Shown here: positions 26,320 through 34,292 of the stretch, one piece after another | Position numbering within the stretch: the first letter of the stretch is position 1 | How the letters are laid out: the number at the start of each line of letters is the position of its first letter | NCBI GenBank assembly: GCA_964459805.1 | Contig: CAYWOD010000006.1 | Location: forward strand, 1 to 41,119 | Direction of reading: 5' to 3' | DNA length: 41,119 nucleotides | Source: DAOVRL01 sp964459805 | GTDB taxonomy: Bacteria; Planctomycetota; Phycisphaerae; Sedimentisphaerales; Anaerobacaceae | Notes under the pieces: model-generated | Told to the model about the DNA's origin: nothing | Database searches by the model: none | Seen by the model: only the letters and a program-made list of their open reading frames with translations | Position numbers and translations under genes: made by a program

Positions 26320-27666
26320 CTATCGCTCGACAATGAACGTAACATCCCAATTCCCCCCCGAATTCTTACCTTTCTCCTTGCCCCCGTCGTCACTGCCGTC
26401 TTGGCCGATGCTGTAAACGACAAAGCCCGTCTCAAGCCTCTTGTATCTTAGTTCCTTCCCATCAAACGGGTCCTTCGGCACCCCATCAAGATAAGCCGGA
26501 ATAAGCTCATCGAGCTTGTCGGGCAGCTTCCCGGCAGCCAACCGATAACGCTCAATCGCAAGGCCAACCCGAGCCACTCGAAGATCAGCAGTGTTCCACA
26601 CACTTATCTCGACGATCCGTGAATAAGCGGGCATCAGCATGTGCAGCATCACGTGGATTCTTGGGATTTGCAAAAGTTTCGCCTGCACGGCTTTGGCCGC
26701 CTCGACGCGCTCGTGTTCGGGCAGTCGCAGGACATCCAACATTTCATCCACCAGGTCAATGTAGATCGTCGCCCCCTTGTCCCATAGCCCCACGACCCTA
26801 TATGCCTTAAAGAGCACACCCATCGACCCAGGGCGCCCAAAAAGCTGAGGATCTACGCTGTCAGGCTGCCTGAATACGTCGAGCACCGCACACCGCCCTC
26901 CCACGAACGCCCTCTCGAAACCCGAACGGCCCTCAGCCTCGCCAACCGCCCGACTCATCTTGACCAATTGCTCATCCGTCAATTCAGCCCTGTTAGATAC
27001 TCGCTCAATTGCACGCGCCGCAATCGCCAGGCAACCGATGCGAACAAGCTGAGAGACAATCCTAGGCTCTTTCTCAAGCGAACGACCAACACCGAAAATC
27101 GATTCCGCAGACTGCACGGCCGCCCCGCCTTCGTTCTCCTCACCGTGCCAAACAGCATCGAGCTCCAGCAACCTCACCACGCTGCGGATTTCACTCAAAT
27201 AAGGCATCGACGCGTCAAATCCATCGCCAAGATTTATAGGATACCGGCTGTGCTCAATCGCAGCGGCCTGGCCGAGCAGCTCAAGCGTCTGCTTGTTCTC
27301 GGCCAGGTACTCCCTGACAGCCTTCTTGGTCTCTTCGGAGAGAGCCTCCGTCCGTTTGGGCAGTTCAGCTTCTCCCACCACAGGGAGAATGCCGGGCATG
27401 TTAGGTTCTTCGTAGCACGAGATTGCATCCAGAATAACATCCGCCGCATTCTCAACATCGTTCGGTATGCTGTACCATTTATCCAGTTCCACGCACGTGG
27501 CAGGATGCCCCGCGGCCCGGATCGCACCTATCCTGTTTTCAAGTTCCGACTTCAGCCGCCATCTAAGAAGCACAAAACCGCCCACAACGGCCAATGCAAT
27601 CGCAATCAGTATGTGGTAAACCCTCAATTTTCGGCGTTTCTTACGGCTTGGCTGGTCGCTGTTCAT
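26320..27666 (-). CDS. Single-pass membrane protein with pseudopilin-like C-terminus
   Basis: A 448-residue protein, ATG start, no clear ribosome-binding site. A basic N-terminus (RKKRRKLR) leads into one hydrophobic helix (about 17-39, HILIAIALAVVGGFVLL). The middle is a largely helical domain I do not recognise. The last 80 residues contain RYRLAAGKLPDKLDELIPAYLDGVPKDPFDG, then FVVYSIGQDGSDDGG. This matches the C-terminal half of type II secretion major pseudopilins (GspG-type), where P-x-L-x-L-P-x-Y-x-P-x-D-P and Y-S-x-G-x-D-G recur. The N-terminus lacks the pilin cleavage motif, so it is not a pilin itself. It stands apart from the operon downstream (365-bp gap) and is divergent from the 27886 gene. 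Confidence 0.7.
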   Translation of the reverse strand: MNSDQPSRKKRRKLRVYHILIAIALAVVGGFVLLRWRLKSELENRIGAIRAAGHPATCVELDKWYSIPNDVENAADVILDAISCYEEPNMPGILPVVGEAELPKRTEALSEETKKAVREYLAENKQTLELLGQAAAIEHSRYPINLGDGFDASMPYLSEIRSVVRLLELDAVWHGEENEGGAAVQSAESIFGVGRSLEKEPRIVSQLVRIGCLAIAARAIERVSNRAELTDEQLVKMSRAVGEAEGRSGFERAFVGGRCAVLDVFRQPDSVDPQLFGRPGSMGVLFKAYRVVGLWDKGATIYIDLVDEMLDVLRLPEHERVEAAKAVQAKLLQIPRIHVMLHMLMPAYSRIVEISVWNTADLRVARVGLAIERYRLAAGKLPDKLDELIPAYLDGVPKDPFDGKELRYKRLETGFVVYSIGQDGSDDGGKEKGKNSGGNWDVTFIVER

Positions 27667-27741
27667 AATTTATTTCACTCTCGGCAAGAATTATCGGTAT
27701 TTCCCTGAACGTCTCTCTGAGAATAACCGTAAGAGGCCCGT

Positions 27742-27859
27742 TTGACAAGTCAAGAACTGCCGATTTTGAGGAAAAATACCGTTACCGGACCTCGAACTAC
27801 GGCCTTTTACGGATAGAGCGGCAACGTTGGATATGGCCGCCCTGCTGTTTGACAAATCA
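27742..27859. promoter_or_regulatory. Divergent intergenic region with a repeated TTTGACAA-type motif
   Basis: The 219-bp region between two divergent genes contains GTTTGACAAGTCA (about 27740-27752, within the inverted repeat TTGAC-AA-GTCAA at 27742-27753) and a near copy GTTTGACAAATCA (about 27847-27859). These could be -35 boxes or regulator sites. No good matching -10 boxes were found, so the call is weak. Confidence 0.3.
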
Positions 27860-27885
27860 GGGTAATGGTAAAAGGAGATAGAATT

Positions 27886-30342
27886 ATGTCAGCCCTCAAA
27901 TTTCGACAACAAGCAAGAATAGTGCTCATAACACTGGCCCTGGCCCTGATTATGTGCGCCGAGCCCATCTTCGCAGACAAGGCCCCGAGCAAACCCGGTA
28001 AACCGCCAGCAGCCCCCAAGGCCCACCCGCCTTCCAAAACACCCAGACCTGCCCCCAAGGCACCGCCAAAGGCAGCGCCTAAAGCGCCTGCCAAACCCGC
28101 ACCTAAAGCGGCCCCCAGATCTACCCCTAAAGTGGCCCCCAGGCCTGCCCCCAAAGCGCCAACGCCTAAGCCTGCAGTCAAGGCGCCGGCACCCAAGTCA
28201 GTCGCCACGACTGCCGTCAAGGCCCCAGCGCCCCAACCGGTCGCCAAAGCCCCGTCCAGGGCAAGCACNNNNNNNNNNNNNNNNNNNNNNNNNNNNNNNN
28301 NNNNNNNNNNNNNNNNNNNNNNNNNNNNNNNNNNNNNNNNNNNNNNNNNNNNNNNNNNNNNNNNNNNNCCCTCCGCTCCGACCATCTCCAGATCCGCAGC
28401 CCCAAGCCGGCCCAGGACCGTCAGCCCGCCCAGGACCACGCGCATCGTTAGGCCAATCGCACCAAGGAGCCCGTCTGCTCCATCAATTACAAGCCGTCCG
28501 CCGACAAGGACGAACAAGAGTCTGAATTCGCCAAGAGCGACCAGCATCGTTAAGCCTATCATCGTCAAGAAGCCTTACTCGCCCCCTACCGGCAAGCCAC
28601 CCGCGGCGAGATCAGATAAGCCCGCAGGTCGGAGTAAGACTCGGAGTATAGCTTCTCCGATTATCAAGAAACAACCGGCCGCCGGTGCGGCCAGGCCCGT
28701 GGGGCCGACCAAGACCGGAAGCATCACCAGCACGGGCGATGTCAAAAAGCGGCTCGCTCCCCCTCTGGCGAAGCGCCCCGCAGCCGGCCCGGTTAACAAA
28801 ACTACCCACGCCAAACGCTCGCAAACCGGCGGTCCTGCCGGGAAGAAGGAATCTACTGCCTCGGCCCTATCCAAATCGGCGGCGACAACTCCACCAAAAG
28901 TCGCAGCGCCAACCAGAGCTCAGCGCGTCGCCGCCCCACTCCGCAGCAACCTGTCGGTCTCGGTGCGGCGCAAACTTACGGGCGAAACCAGGAAGGAGCC
29001 GGCAAACCGATCCACCAAAATCACCGAAAGGCAGTCAGGCTCTACACTCAGAAGTTTCATGCGAGAGAGAAAACCGACCACAACCGTCACCCAAAAAATC
29101 CAGGCCCGCCCCGAGGCAGCATTGCGAAGGCCCAAAACAGCCGCACCGGGAGCAGAGAGAATAAGGCCAACCGGTCCGGGACGCCTCAGCAGGGATTCGA
29201 GAGTCATCTACGACAAATCCATCGCATCGAGGCAAAGAAGAGTCACGCCGGAAAACCGCAGAACCATCATAAACAACAATATCATAGTAAACAACGTCAC
29301 AAGCACACCACTTAATCGGACGCACCGCTACGGAGGCCCGATGCGCAGCCGCGTGACATACCACGACCGTCCCTATTCAATAGGGCACACCTATCAGCGC
29401 GACCATATTTATAGGGACTATCTCAATCGAACGTGCCATCGCACAATATGGCCCAGGTATCGCTTCGTCCTGGGCTACAACCGAGGCTATCACACCGCGT
29501 TCAGGTATTGCTATCCTTACTATCACCGTAAATACATCTTCGTCAGTCTTGGCGGGTACTGGCCCCTGAGTTACAGCTATGTCCGCTACTACTGGTACGG
29601 CGCTCACCCATACAGGTGGTACGGCTACTATCCGGTCGCACGCGAAGTAAGGCAGCCCACCTACAACTACTACACGTACAACTATTATTACAGCGGCGAG
29701 GGCGAGGCCGTCCAATATGAACCCACCACCTACGCAAACTACATTACCCCCGTCGATCACACAACTTTTGCCGACGTTCGCGCAAAGCTCGCCCTCGAAG
29801 CCGCCGGCGAGCCCGGCCTGCCGACACTTGCCGACACTTACTTCGAAGAGGCCGTCAAAGCATTTGAACTCGGTGACTTCGCCGCCGCCGTTGCAAAATT
29901 CGCCAATGCAATCGAGCTTGCACCCGATGATATTATACTCCCCTTTGCCTACGCCCAGGCCCTTTTTGCCAACGGGCAATATTCAGAGGCGGCCGTCGTT
30001 CTCCGCACAGCCCTGGCGAAGGTCGCGCCGGGCGAGGAGGAGGGAGTCTTTTATCCTCGCGGCCTGTACTCCGACGAGGACAAGTTGTTCGAGCACATTG
30101 ACCGGCTTGCCGAAAAGGCCGACTTCTACACCTTCGATGCCGACTTGCAGCTTCTCTTAGGTTATCACCTCCTCGGTGTCGGCGAGACCGACGCCGCTGT
30201 GGGACCGCTGATGCGGGCCGGCCAGGATTTGATCAATGCCCCCGCCGCCAAGGTCCTCCTCAAGCTGCTCGAGAAGATCAAGGCCGACAACGCCACCGAA
30301 GACGCTCAACTGGACACACCTGATAAGGCAACAGACCAATGA
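27886..30342 (+). CDS. Secreted Pro/Ala/Lys-rich protein with Tyr-rich and TPR regions
   Basis: The ATG at 27886 is preferred to an earlier one at 27865 because AAAGGAGAT lies about 8 nt before it and the product then starts with a signal peptide (MSALKFRQQARIVLITLALA, then EPIFA before the likely cleavage). A long low-complexity region of PAPKAP- and KAPAPK-type repeats follows, interrupted by a 100-N gap that leaves the frame intact as written. After the gap, units of about 34 residues recur (TTRIVRPI, ATSIVKPI, TRSIASPI, TGSITS). A very Tyr-rich segment (about 29340-29700, e.g. RYYWYGAHPYRWYGYYP) comes next, then a TPR-like tail (YFEEAVKAFELGDFAAAVAKF). It is translationally coupled to the next gene by ATGA. 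Probably an envelope protein; function unknown. Confidence 0.72.
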   Translation: MSALKFRQQARIVLITLALALIMCAEPIFADKAPSKPGKPPAAPKAHPPSKTPRPAPKAPPKAAPKAPAKPAPKAAPRSTPKVAPRPAPKAPTPKPAVKAPAPKSVATTAVKAPAPQPVAKAPSRASXXXXXXXXXXXXXXXXXXXXXXXXXXXXXXXXXXPSAPTISRSAAPSRPRTVSPPRTTRIVRPIAPRSPSAPSITSRPPTRTNKSLNSPRATSIVKPIIVKKPYSPPTGKPPAARSDKPAGRSKTRSIASPIIKKQPAAGAARPVGPTKTGSITSTGDVKKRLAPPLAKRPAAGPVNKTTHAKRSQTGGPAGKKESTASALSKSAATTPPKVAAPTRAQRVAAPLRSNLSVSVRRKLTGETRKEPANRSTKITERQSGSTLRSFMRERKPTTTVTQKIQARPEAALRRPKTAAPGAERIRPTGPGRLSRDSRVIYDKSIASRQRRVTPENRRTIINNNIIVNNVTSTPLNRTHRYGGPMRSRVTYHDRPYSIGHTYQRDHIYRDYLNRTCHRTIWPRYRFVLGYNRGYHTAFRYCYPYYHRKYIFVSLGGYWPLSYSYVRYYWYGAHPYRWYGYYPVAREVRQPTYNYYTYNYYYSGEGEAVQYEPTTYANYITPVDHTTFADVRAKLALEAAGEPGLPTLADTYFEEAVKAFELGDFAAAVAKFANAIELAPDDIILPFAYAQALFANGQYSEAAVVLRTALAKVAPGEEEGVFYPRGLYSDEDKLFEHIDRLAEKADFYTFDADLQLLLGYHLLGVGETDAAVGPLMRAGQDLINAPAAKVLLKLLEKIKADNATEDAQLDTPDKATDQ
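28269..28368. other. Assembly gap (100 N)
   Basis: Exactly 100 N inside the Pro/Ala/Lys-rich repeat region of the 27886-30342 gene. The real length is unknown. The reading frame continues if the gap is taken at face value, which may be chance. Low-complexity repeats are the likely reason for the gap. Confidence 0.98.
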
Positions 30343-31511
30343 GAAAAGGACACTTGCCGACACTGACAGCGGTTATGTTTCTTGCCGGCCTAATGCTATC
30401 TTCGGCACCGGCCGGCGGGTGGAAGGAATTCGCCGTCTTCCCCACAACCGACGATCAGGAAGTCCCCGATGTCCAAGGCAGCATCATCGTCTGGCAGCAG
30501 TTCGTTTCGGAATATGGAGACTACGATATCTACGTTGCCGATGTAAATGACACCGCTGACCCCTGCGTTTTCGTCATCGGCGACGCCAACGACCAGATGA
30601 GCCCGGCAGTATATGAGAACACCGTCGTATGGCAGGATTACATAGTCTGGGGAGGCTCGGCGGACTGGGACATTCGAATGGCCGATATCAGCGATCAAAG
30701 CGACCCTCAGACATTTGTGGTCACCGACATACTCGATAATGACGAGCGAAATCCCGCCATTCACGGCAATATAGTGGTCTGGCAGGACGGCGTCGAGGGG
30801 GATTTCGACATCTTCGGCGCCGACATCACCGATCCGGCCTATGCAACCGAATTCTTGGTCGTGTACTCTGAGCTTAACCAGCAGCGCCCGGCCGTGCACA
30901 GAACAACCGTTGTCTGGCAGGATGACTATTTCGGCGACTGGGATATTTTCGCTGCCGACATCTGGCAAAGGAACAAACCGGCAGAGTTTGGTGTCCTGCC
31001 CGTCGAAAACCACCAGAAGAACCCTGCAATCTGGGCCAAAGTCGTCGTCTGGCAGGACGATTTCTTCGGCGACTGGGACATCTACGCCGCCGATATATCC
31101 AGACAGGACAACCCCGTTGAATTTGCGATTGCCACAAACCCCTCGGCACAGGAGAATCCAGACATAGCGGGCAACATAGTCGTCTGGCAGGACAATCGAA
31201 ACAACAACTGGGACATCTTCGGCTACAACCTTACGACGCGCCGTGAATTTCAGATCACCGACAACACTCACCATCAGATCAATCCGGCCGTCAGCGGCAA
31301 CCTTGTGGTGTGGCAGGACAACCGCAATGGAAGCTGGAACATATATGCGGTAGTTCTCGACGGGCCCGATATTGCCCGCTGCCGGGTGAGGTTGCCCGGC
31401 GATGTCAATAAAGACTGCCGGGTTGATTTTGCTGATTTTAGTGTAATGGCCTCCCAATGGCTCGGATGCGGCCTTGAGCCGGAGGAAGCCTGCCAGTGGA
31501 AGGCCGAATGA
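30339..31511 (+). CDS. Secreted seven-bladed beta-propeller protein with half dockerin
   Basis: A 390-residue protein with a signal peptide (MRKGHLPTLTAVMFLAGLML, cleavage near SAPAGG). Seven tandem units each contain VVWQD or a variant (IVWQQ in the first) and a DWDI(Y/F)AAD-like strand, as in TolB-type beta-propellers. The C-terminus holds a single dockerin-like calcium loop, GDVNKDCRVDFADFSVMASQW. In Phycisphaerae such half dockerins are common at the end of secreted proteins. The start overlaps the stop of the Tyr-rich protein gene (ATGA at 30339-30342), so the two are probably made together. No catalytic motif is seen. Likely an extracellular binding or surface protein. Confidence 0.85.
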   Translation: MRKGHLPTLTAVMFLAGLMLSSAPAGGWKEFAVFPTTDDQEVPDVQGSIIVWQQFVSEYGDYDIYVADVNDTADPCVFVIGDANDQMSPAVYENTVVWQDYIVWGGSADWDIRMADISDQSDPQTFVVTDILDNDERNPAIHGNIVVWQDGVEGDFDIFGADITDPAYATEFLVVYSELNQQRPAVHRTTVVWQDDYFGDWDIFAADIWQRNKPAEFGVLPVENHQKNPAIWAKVVVWQDDFFGDWDIYAADISRQDNPVEFAIATNPSAQENPDIAGNIVVWQDNRNNNWDIFGYNLTTRREFQITDNTHHQINPAVSGNLVVWQDNRNGSWNIYAVVLDGPDIARCRVRLPGDVNKDCRVDFADFSVMASQWLGCGLEPEEACQWKAE

Positions 31512-31568
31512 TAGAACGGCAGATAGAGTACAATCAACAAGTTATTAGATTCGATTGGAGGTGCAAAA

Positions 31569-31979
31569 ATGATTAAGAGCTCAACAACAATCCTAATAGT
31601 GGTGGCCGTAAGCATCGGATCCATGTTCGTCGCCGGCTGCGGAAGCGGCGGCGCGACCGGCGCCGGCCTCGGCGCGCTGGCCGGCGCCGGCATAGGCCAG
31701 TTGGCCGGCCGCAGCACCGAGGCCACCTTGATCGGCGCCGCTGTAGGCGGCGGCGCAGGCTATATGGTCGGCAACGAGCAGGATAAGAAGAAGGCCAGAG
31801 CCGAGCTGGCCTACGTCCGCGAGGAAATGCACTACGTTACCGTCAACATGACAAACAGCAACGGGTCCGTCAGCCAGGTAAGACTCAGAAAACAAGGCGT
31901 CGGCTACGTCGGCACACGAGGCGAGTACTACGACCACCTCCCGACAACTGAAGAGCTAAGGCCCGTATATGGCTTTTAG
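31569..31979 (+). CDS. Glycine-zipper lipoprotein
   Basis: A 136-residue lipoprotein. GGAGGT precedes the ATG. The signal ends FVAGC (lipidated C24). The following 45 residues form a glycine-zipper hairpin (GAGLGALAGAGIGQLAGR, then GAAVGGGAGYMVG), as in the 17-kDa surface-antigen and YMGG-type families that sit in or at membranes. The C-terminal part is soluble and charged. It lies 57 nt after the propeller gene and before a probable terminator, so it may be the last gene of this transcript. Function unknown, possibly envelope integrity. Confidence 0.85.
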   Translation: MIKSSTTILIVVAVSIGSMFVAGCGSGGATGAGLGALAGAGIGQLAGRSTEATLIGAAVGGGAGYMVGNEQDKKKARAELAYVREEMHYVTVNMTNSNGSVSQVRLRKQGVGYVGTRGEYYDHLPTTEELRPVYGF

Positions 31980-31988
31980 CTACCGCCA

Positions 31989-32036
31989 GGCCGGCGAGCG
32001 TGCCTCGGGTTCACCCGCCGGCCGCCTCTTTCTTCT
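31989..32036 (+). terminator. Probable intrinsic terminator
   Basis: GGCCGGCG at 31989-31996 pairs perfectly with CGCCGGCC at 32016-32023 across a 19-nt loop. A pyrimidine-rich tail with several T runs follows (TCTTTCTTCTTCT). It lies 9 nt after the lipoprotein stop and before the promoter of the sigma-factor gene, where a terminator would be expected. The tail is not a pure T tract and the loop is long. Confidence 0.5.
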
Positions 32037-32059
32037 TCTGCTCACGGTAACTAAAAATG

Positions 32060-32088
32060 TTGATAAATCGATGGTTCCGACATATAAT
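32060..32088 (+). promoter_or_regulatory. Sigma-70-type promoter of the ECF/editing-domain operon
   Basis: The -35 box TTGATA (32060-32065), a 17-nt spacer and a perfect -10 box TATAAT (32083-32088) make one of the best promoters in the window. The start site would be near 32095. This rules out the ATG at 32057 as the sigma-factor start and supports the ATG at 32210, leaving a leader of about 115 nt. The housekeeping-type sequence suggests expression does not depend only on the ECF factor itself. Confidence 0.75.
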
Positions 32089-32209
32089 TTACGTTACCAA
32101 TCAGCAGTTTGCTCTCTTTAACAGATTGGATGGAACCTTCGTTGAACGCCTGCTCTGGCACAACCGGAGGTACTGTACCGAGAATATACGCAGAACTAAG
32201 AGGCTTGCT

Positions 32210-32782
32210 ATGGATAGACGGCTGCGAAAGGCCCTCCACGGTCTTCTGGACCCCGACAGCGAACGCCGTCGCAGGGCGATGGAACCTTTTGTCAGGGTCA
32301 CTTTTGAAAAATTCATAAGGTACCTGTACCGGCATCTTGGCAATGAAGTCGAATGTGAGGACGTCCTCGAAGATGTTTATGCCGATATTTGGGAAAATCC
32401 GGAGCGATTGCGTAACGTAACCAGCGAGAGAGAGCTGCTCAAGACCGTATATTTGTACTATATGCGCAAACGTCTCAGAGAGGTCTATAGAAGGATTAAC
32501 CGACATCTATATTTGTCGCAAAACGACTTGAAGAACCTCATTGCCCCGGAATTAGGTGCCCTCGAGATCATGTCGCAATCTGAACTAAAAGACGCGCTTC
32601 ACGGAACGCTGGCCCGACTCAAAGCCCGCGAAAGAAGGGCTATACAGCTCTGGATGGACGGTATGTCCATCAGGGCCATCGCAAATGAGCTCAAAACCAC
32701 CGTCGGAGCCGTGAAAATGCTCAAATTTCGAACCGTATTAAAACTAAGGAAAATGCTCCGCGACTCCTGCCGCGAAGATTAA
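32210..32782 (+). CDS. ECF-like RNA polymerase sigma factor
   Basis: A 190-residue protein from the ATG at 32210. Earlier in-frame starts are excluded because the promoter lies at 32060-32088. AGAGG lies 7 nt before the ATG. Region 2 is visible as FEKFIRYLYRHLGN, EDVLEDVYADIWENPERL and LLKTVYLYYMRKRLREVYRR. Region 4 is visible as LARLKARERRAIQLWMDG then MSIRAIANELKTTVGAVKMLKFR, the helix-turn-helix that reads the -35 box. There is no region 3, as in ECF factors. The N-terminus is longer than usual (about 25 residues before region 2). No recognisable anti-sigma factor is adjacent; the next gene encodes a small soluble protein of unknown type. Regulated genes are unknown. Confidence 0.82.
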   Translation: MDRRLRKALHGLLDPDSERRRRAMEPFVRVTFEKFIRYLYRHLGNEVECEDVLEDVYADIWENPERLRNVTSERELLKTVYLYYMRKRLREVYRRINRHLYLSQNDLKNLIAPELGALEIMSQSELKDALHGTLARLKARERRAIQLWMDGMSIRAIANELKTTVGAVKMLKFRTVLKLRKMLRDSCRED

Positions 32783-32812
32783 CCTCCTGTTTCCTGAAAG
32801 GAGCAAGAGACA

Positions 32813-33148
32813 ATGCCTGACACAAATCGAGAAATCCAGGAATTGCTCGCCGACTATGCCCAGGCACTGCGTGACGGGTCCATACCGACTTTTCTCAAGT
32901 CGCTCACTCGTACCGAAGGCCAAAAAATGGCTTCTGCCCCCGAGTTCTGGGACGCCGCCCAAGTCGTCGGATACCTCAACAGCACCGGATTCGCCGATAA
33001 GTTCGCTACTCCGGATGTGGGCCTTTTTATCTCACGCGTCGATGCCAAAATAGCCTCGCGACTAAAGAAGGCCCGCGGCTCGTCCCGAGCAAGACGAACC
33101 TCACCAAAACCAATCACAAAGGCCCAAAGCACTGAGAAACCGATATGA
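32813..33148 (+). CDS. Small unknown protein between sigma-factor and editing-domain genes
   Basis: A 111-residue protein with AAGGAG 9 nt before its ATG. It has no transmembrane helix or signal peptide and no motif I recognise. The N-terminal two thirds look helical and mixed-charge (REIQELLADYAQALRDG, then FWDAAQVVGYLNSTGF). The last 25 residues are basic and Ser/Lys/Arg-rich. It starts 30 nt after the sigma-factor gene, and its stop overlaps the next start as ATGA, so it belongs to the same operon and is coupled to the editing-domain protein. Its position would suit a sigma regulator or partner of the next protein, but nothing in the sequence shows this. Confidence 0.65.
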   Translation: MPDTNREIQELLADYAQALRDGSIPTFLKSLTRTEGQKMASAPEFWDAAQVVGYLNSTGFADKFATPDVGLFISRVDAKIASRLKKARGSSRARRTSPKPITKAQSTEKPI

Positions 33149-34224
33149 TTCTGGACTGTTACCAGTGTTCATCCTGCTATTTTGAGGACAAGGAGCCGTC
33201 CACAAGGATAGATCCGGCCACCATCTCGCCGCCGCAGCCTAAGAGGACCTTCAACGACGTGCTGGTGGTCTTCGTCTGCATCGAACTCTACGACGACAGA
33301 CGCGAGCTTGAAGAGGCCGTTGAGGAATTTGCCAGCCTCGCGGAGCTTTTAGGCAAAAGGCCGATCGTGCTCTGCCCCAATGTTCATCTCTCGATTGACA
33401 GAGCACCGGAGAAGCAGGCCGCATGGCTGGTCGGCGAGCTGGACAAGATGCTCGTTGATAAAGGCTACGAGATACACCGCCTGTCCTTCGGCTACCATAA
33501 GAAATACGGCTTGGAGTGTAACGGCAACGTCGGCAGCACCGTCGGCAGGAGGTTCTACGGCTCGGAGGAAAAGCAGTTCCTCAGGCTCCTGACCCGCCTG
33601 GGCGTATGTCCGCCGGAATCACTGCCCAAAGATATGCCCGACTGGGCAAAGCCTCTCACCGAACGCCGCCTAAAGGTCGTCAGCAGCCGCAGACAAGCCT
33701 ACAACGTTGGAAGGCAAATGCTCAAGGACCAGCTTGATGCGACAGGCCACAGCGAGCTGTGGACCTGTATGCTCTTTGAGGGCGAAAGGCAGCCTATTGA
33801 CGATTACCTCAGCACCCTCTACGAAATAATTGAAGATTATCCCGACGTCAGGGTCCACCGCGCGATGAATCTGAGCGTCCAGGGCTTCGCAAACGCCGCC
33901 AGGTTCCTGTTTCGAAAATACCCCGAGGCAATCGAGTCAGGCAGACTTCGAATCTACAACAGCATTGTCTCTGACTTGGAGTTTCTATTGTCCAGAAGTG
34001 CCGTTCTCCTCGCCTTCCCGCACAAACCGAAAAAAGCCGGGTCACACGCGGGCGAAATCTCCTTCGGAATCTACTGCAAGGACGCCGATTTCGCCAAGAA
34101 TATAATCCACTGGTATCGAACTTTTCTTGTGGACGCCAGATTTGGATGGATTCGCACCGAGTCCGAGCTAAACGCCACTATCAACGAGCTGGAAGAGGAA
34201 AAGTATCAGGACAAAGGTCAGTAG
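33145..34224 (+). CDS. Archaeal ThrRS editing-domain-like protein fused to an unrecognised C-terminal domain
   Basis: A 359-residue soluble protein. Residues 1 to about 135 resemble the N-terminal editing domain of archaeal threonyl-tRNA synthetase (D-aminoacyl-tRNA-deacylase fold): VLVVFVCIEL, an EEAVEEFASLAELLG helix, the CPNVHLS motif (H81), a helix ending DKMLVDKGYEIHRL, and FGYHKKYGLECNGN (H118, K119). As I recall, the archaeal enzyme has YPFAHLSS and FGYYK with functional His and Lys. Both are kept here, while the Tyr before the Lys is His. There is no synthetase catalytic or anticodon domain. Residues from about 175 form a second domain (LWTCMLFEGER, RLRIYNSIVSDLEFLLSRSAVLLAFPH) that may have a PLD-like sensor fold. 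It is translationally coupled to the preceding small gene. It may remove mischarged or D-amino acids from tRNA, or bind a related ligand. Confidence 0.72.
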   Translation: MILDCYQCSSCYFEDKEPSTRIDPATISPPQPKRTFNDVLVVFVCIELYDDRRELEEAVEEFASLAELLGKRPIVLCPNVHLSIDRAPEKQAAWLVGELDKMLVDKGYEIHRLSFGYHKKYGLECNGNVGSTVGRRFYGSEEKQFLRLLTRLGVCPPESLPKDMPDWAKPLTERRLKVVSSRRQAYNVGRQMLKDQLDATGHSELWTCMLFEGERQPIDDYLSTLYEIIEDYPDVRVHRAMNLSVQGFANAARFLFRKYPEAIESGRLRIYNSIVSDLEFLLSRSAVLLAFPHKPKKAGSHAGEISFGIYCKDADFAKNIIHWYRTFLVDARFGWIRTESELNATINELEEEKYQDKGQ

Positions 34225-34292
34225 GTCATTGGAGCTGCTGTGCGAACCGTCTCTTAAGCCAAGAATGAGAATGTCAGGTTAGGAAATAAACT

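Noticed and set aside
29377..29979. Minus-strand open frame of 200 codons
   Set aside because: It mirrors the Tyr-rich coding region of the + strand gene and has a Val/Gly-rich artefact composition.
30450..31330. CRISPR-like array
   Set aside because: The repetition comes from seven coding propeller blades with variable spacing and sequence, not from identical repeats with unique spacers. No cas gene is present.
30396..31457. Minus-strand open frame of 353 codons
   Set aside because: It is the reverse of the seven propeller repeats, which give long open frames on both strands. The + strand frame has the signal peptide and dockerin.
32057..32209. Longer sigma-factor start at 32057
   Set aside because: A near-consensus promoter (32060-32088) lies inside the extension, and the extra residues do not resemble a sigma factor.
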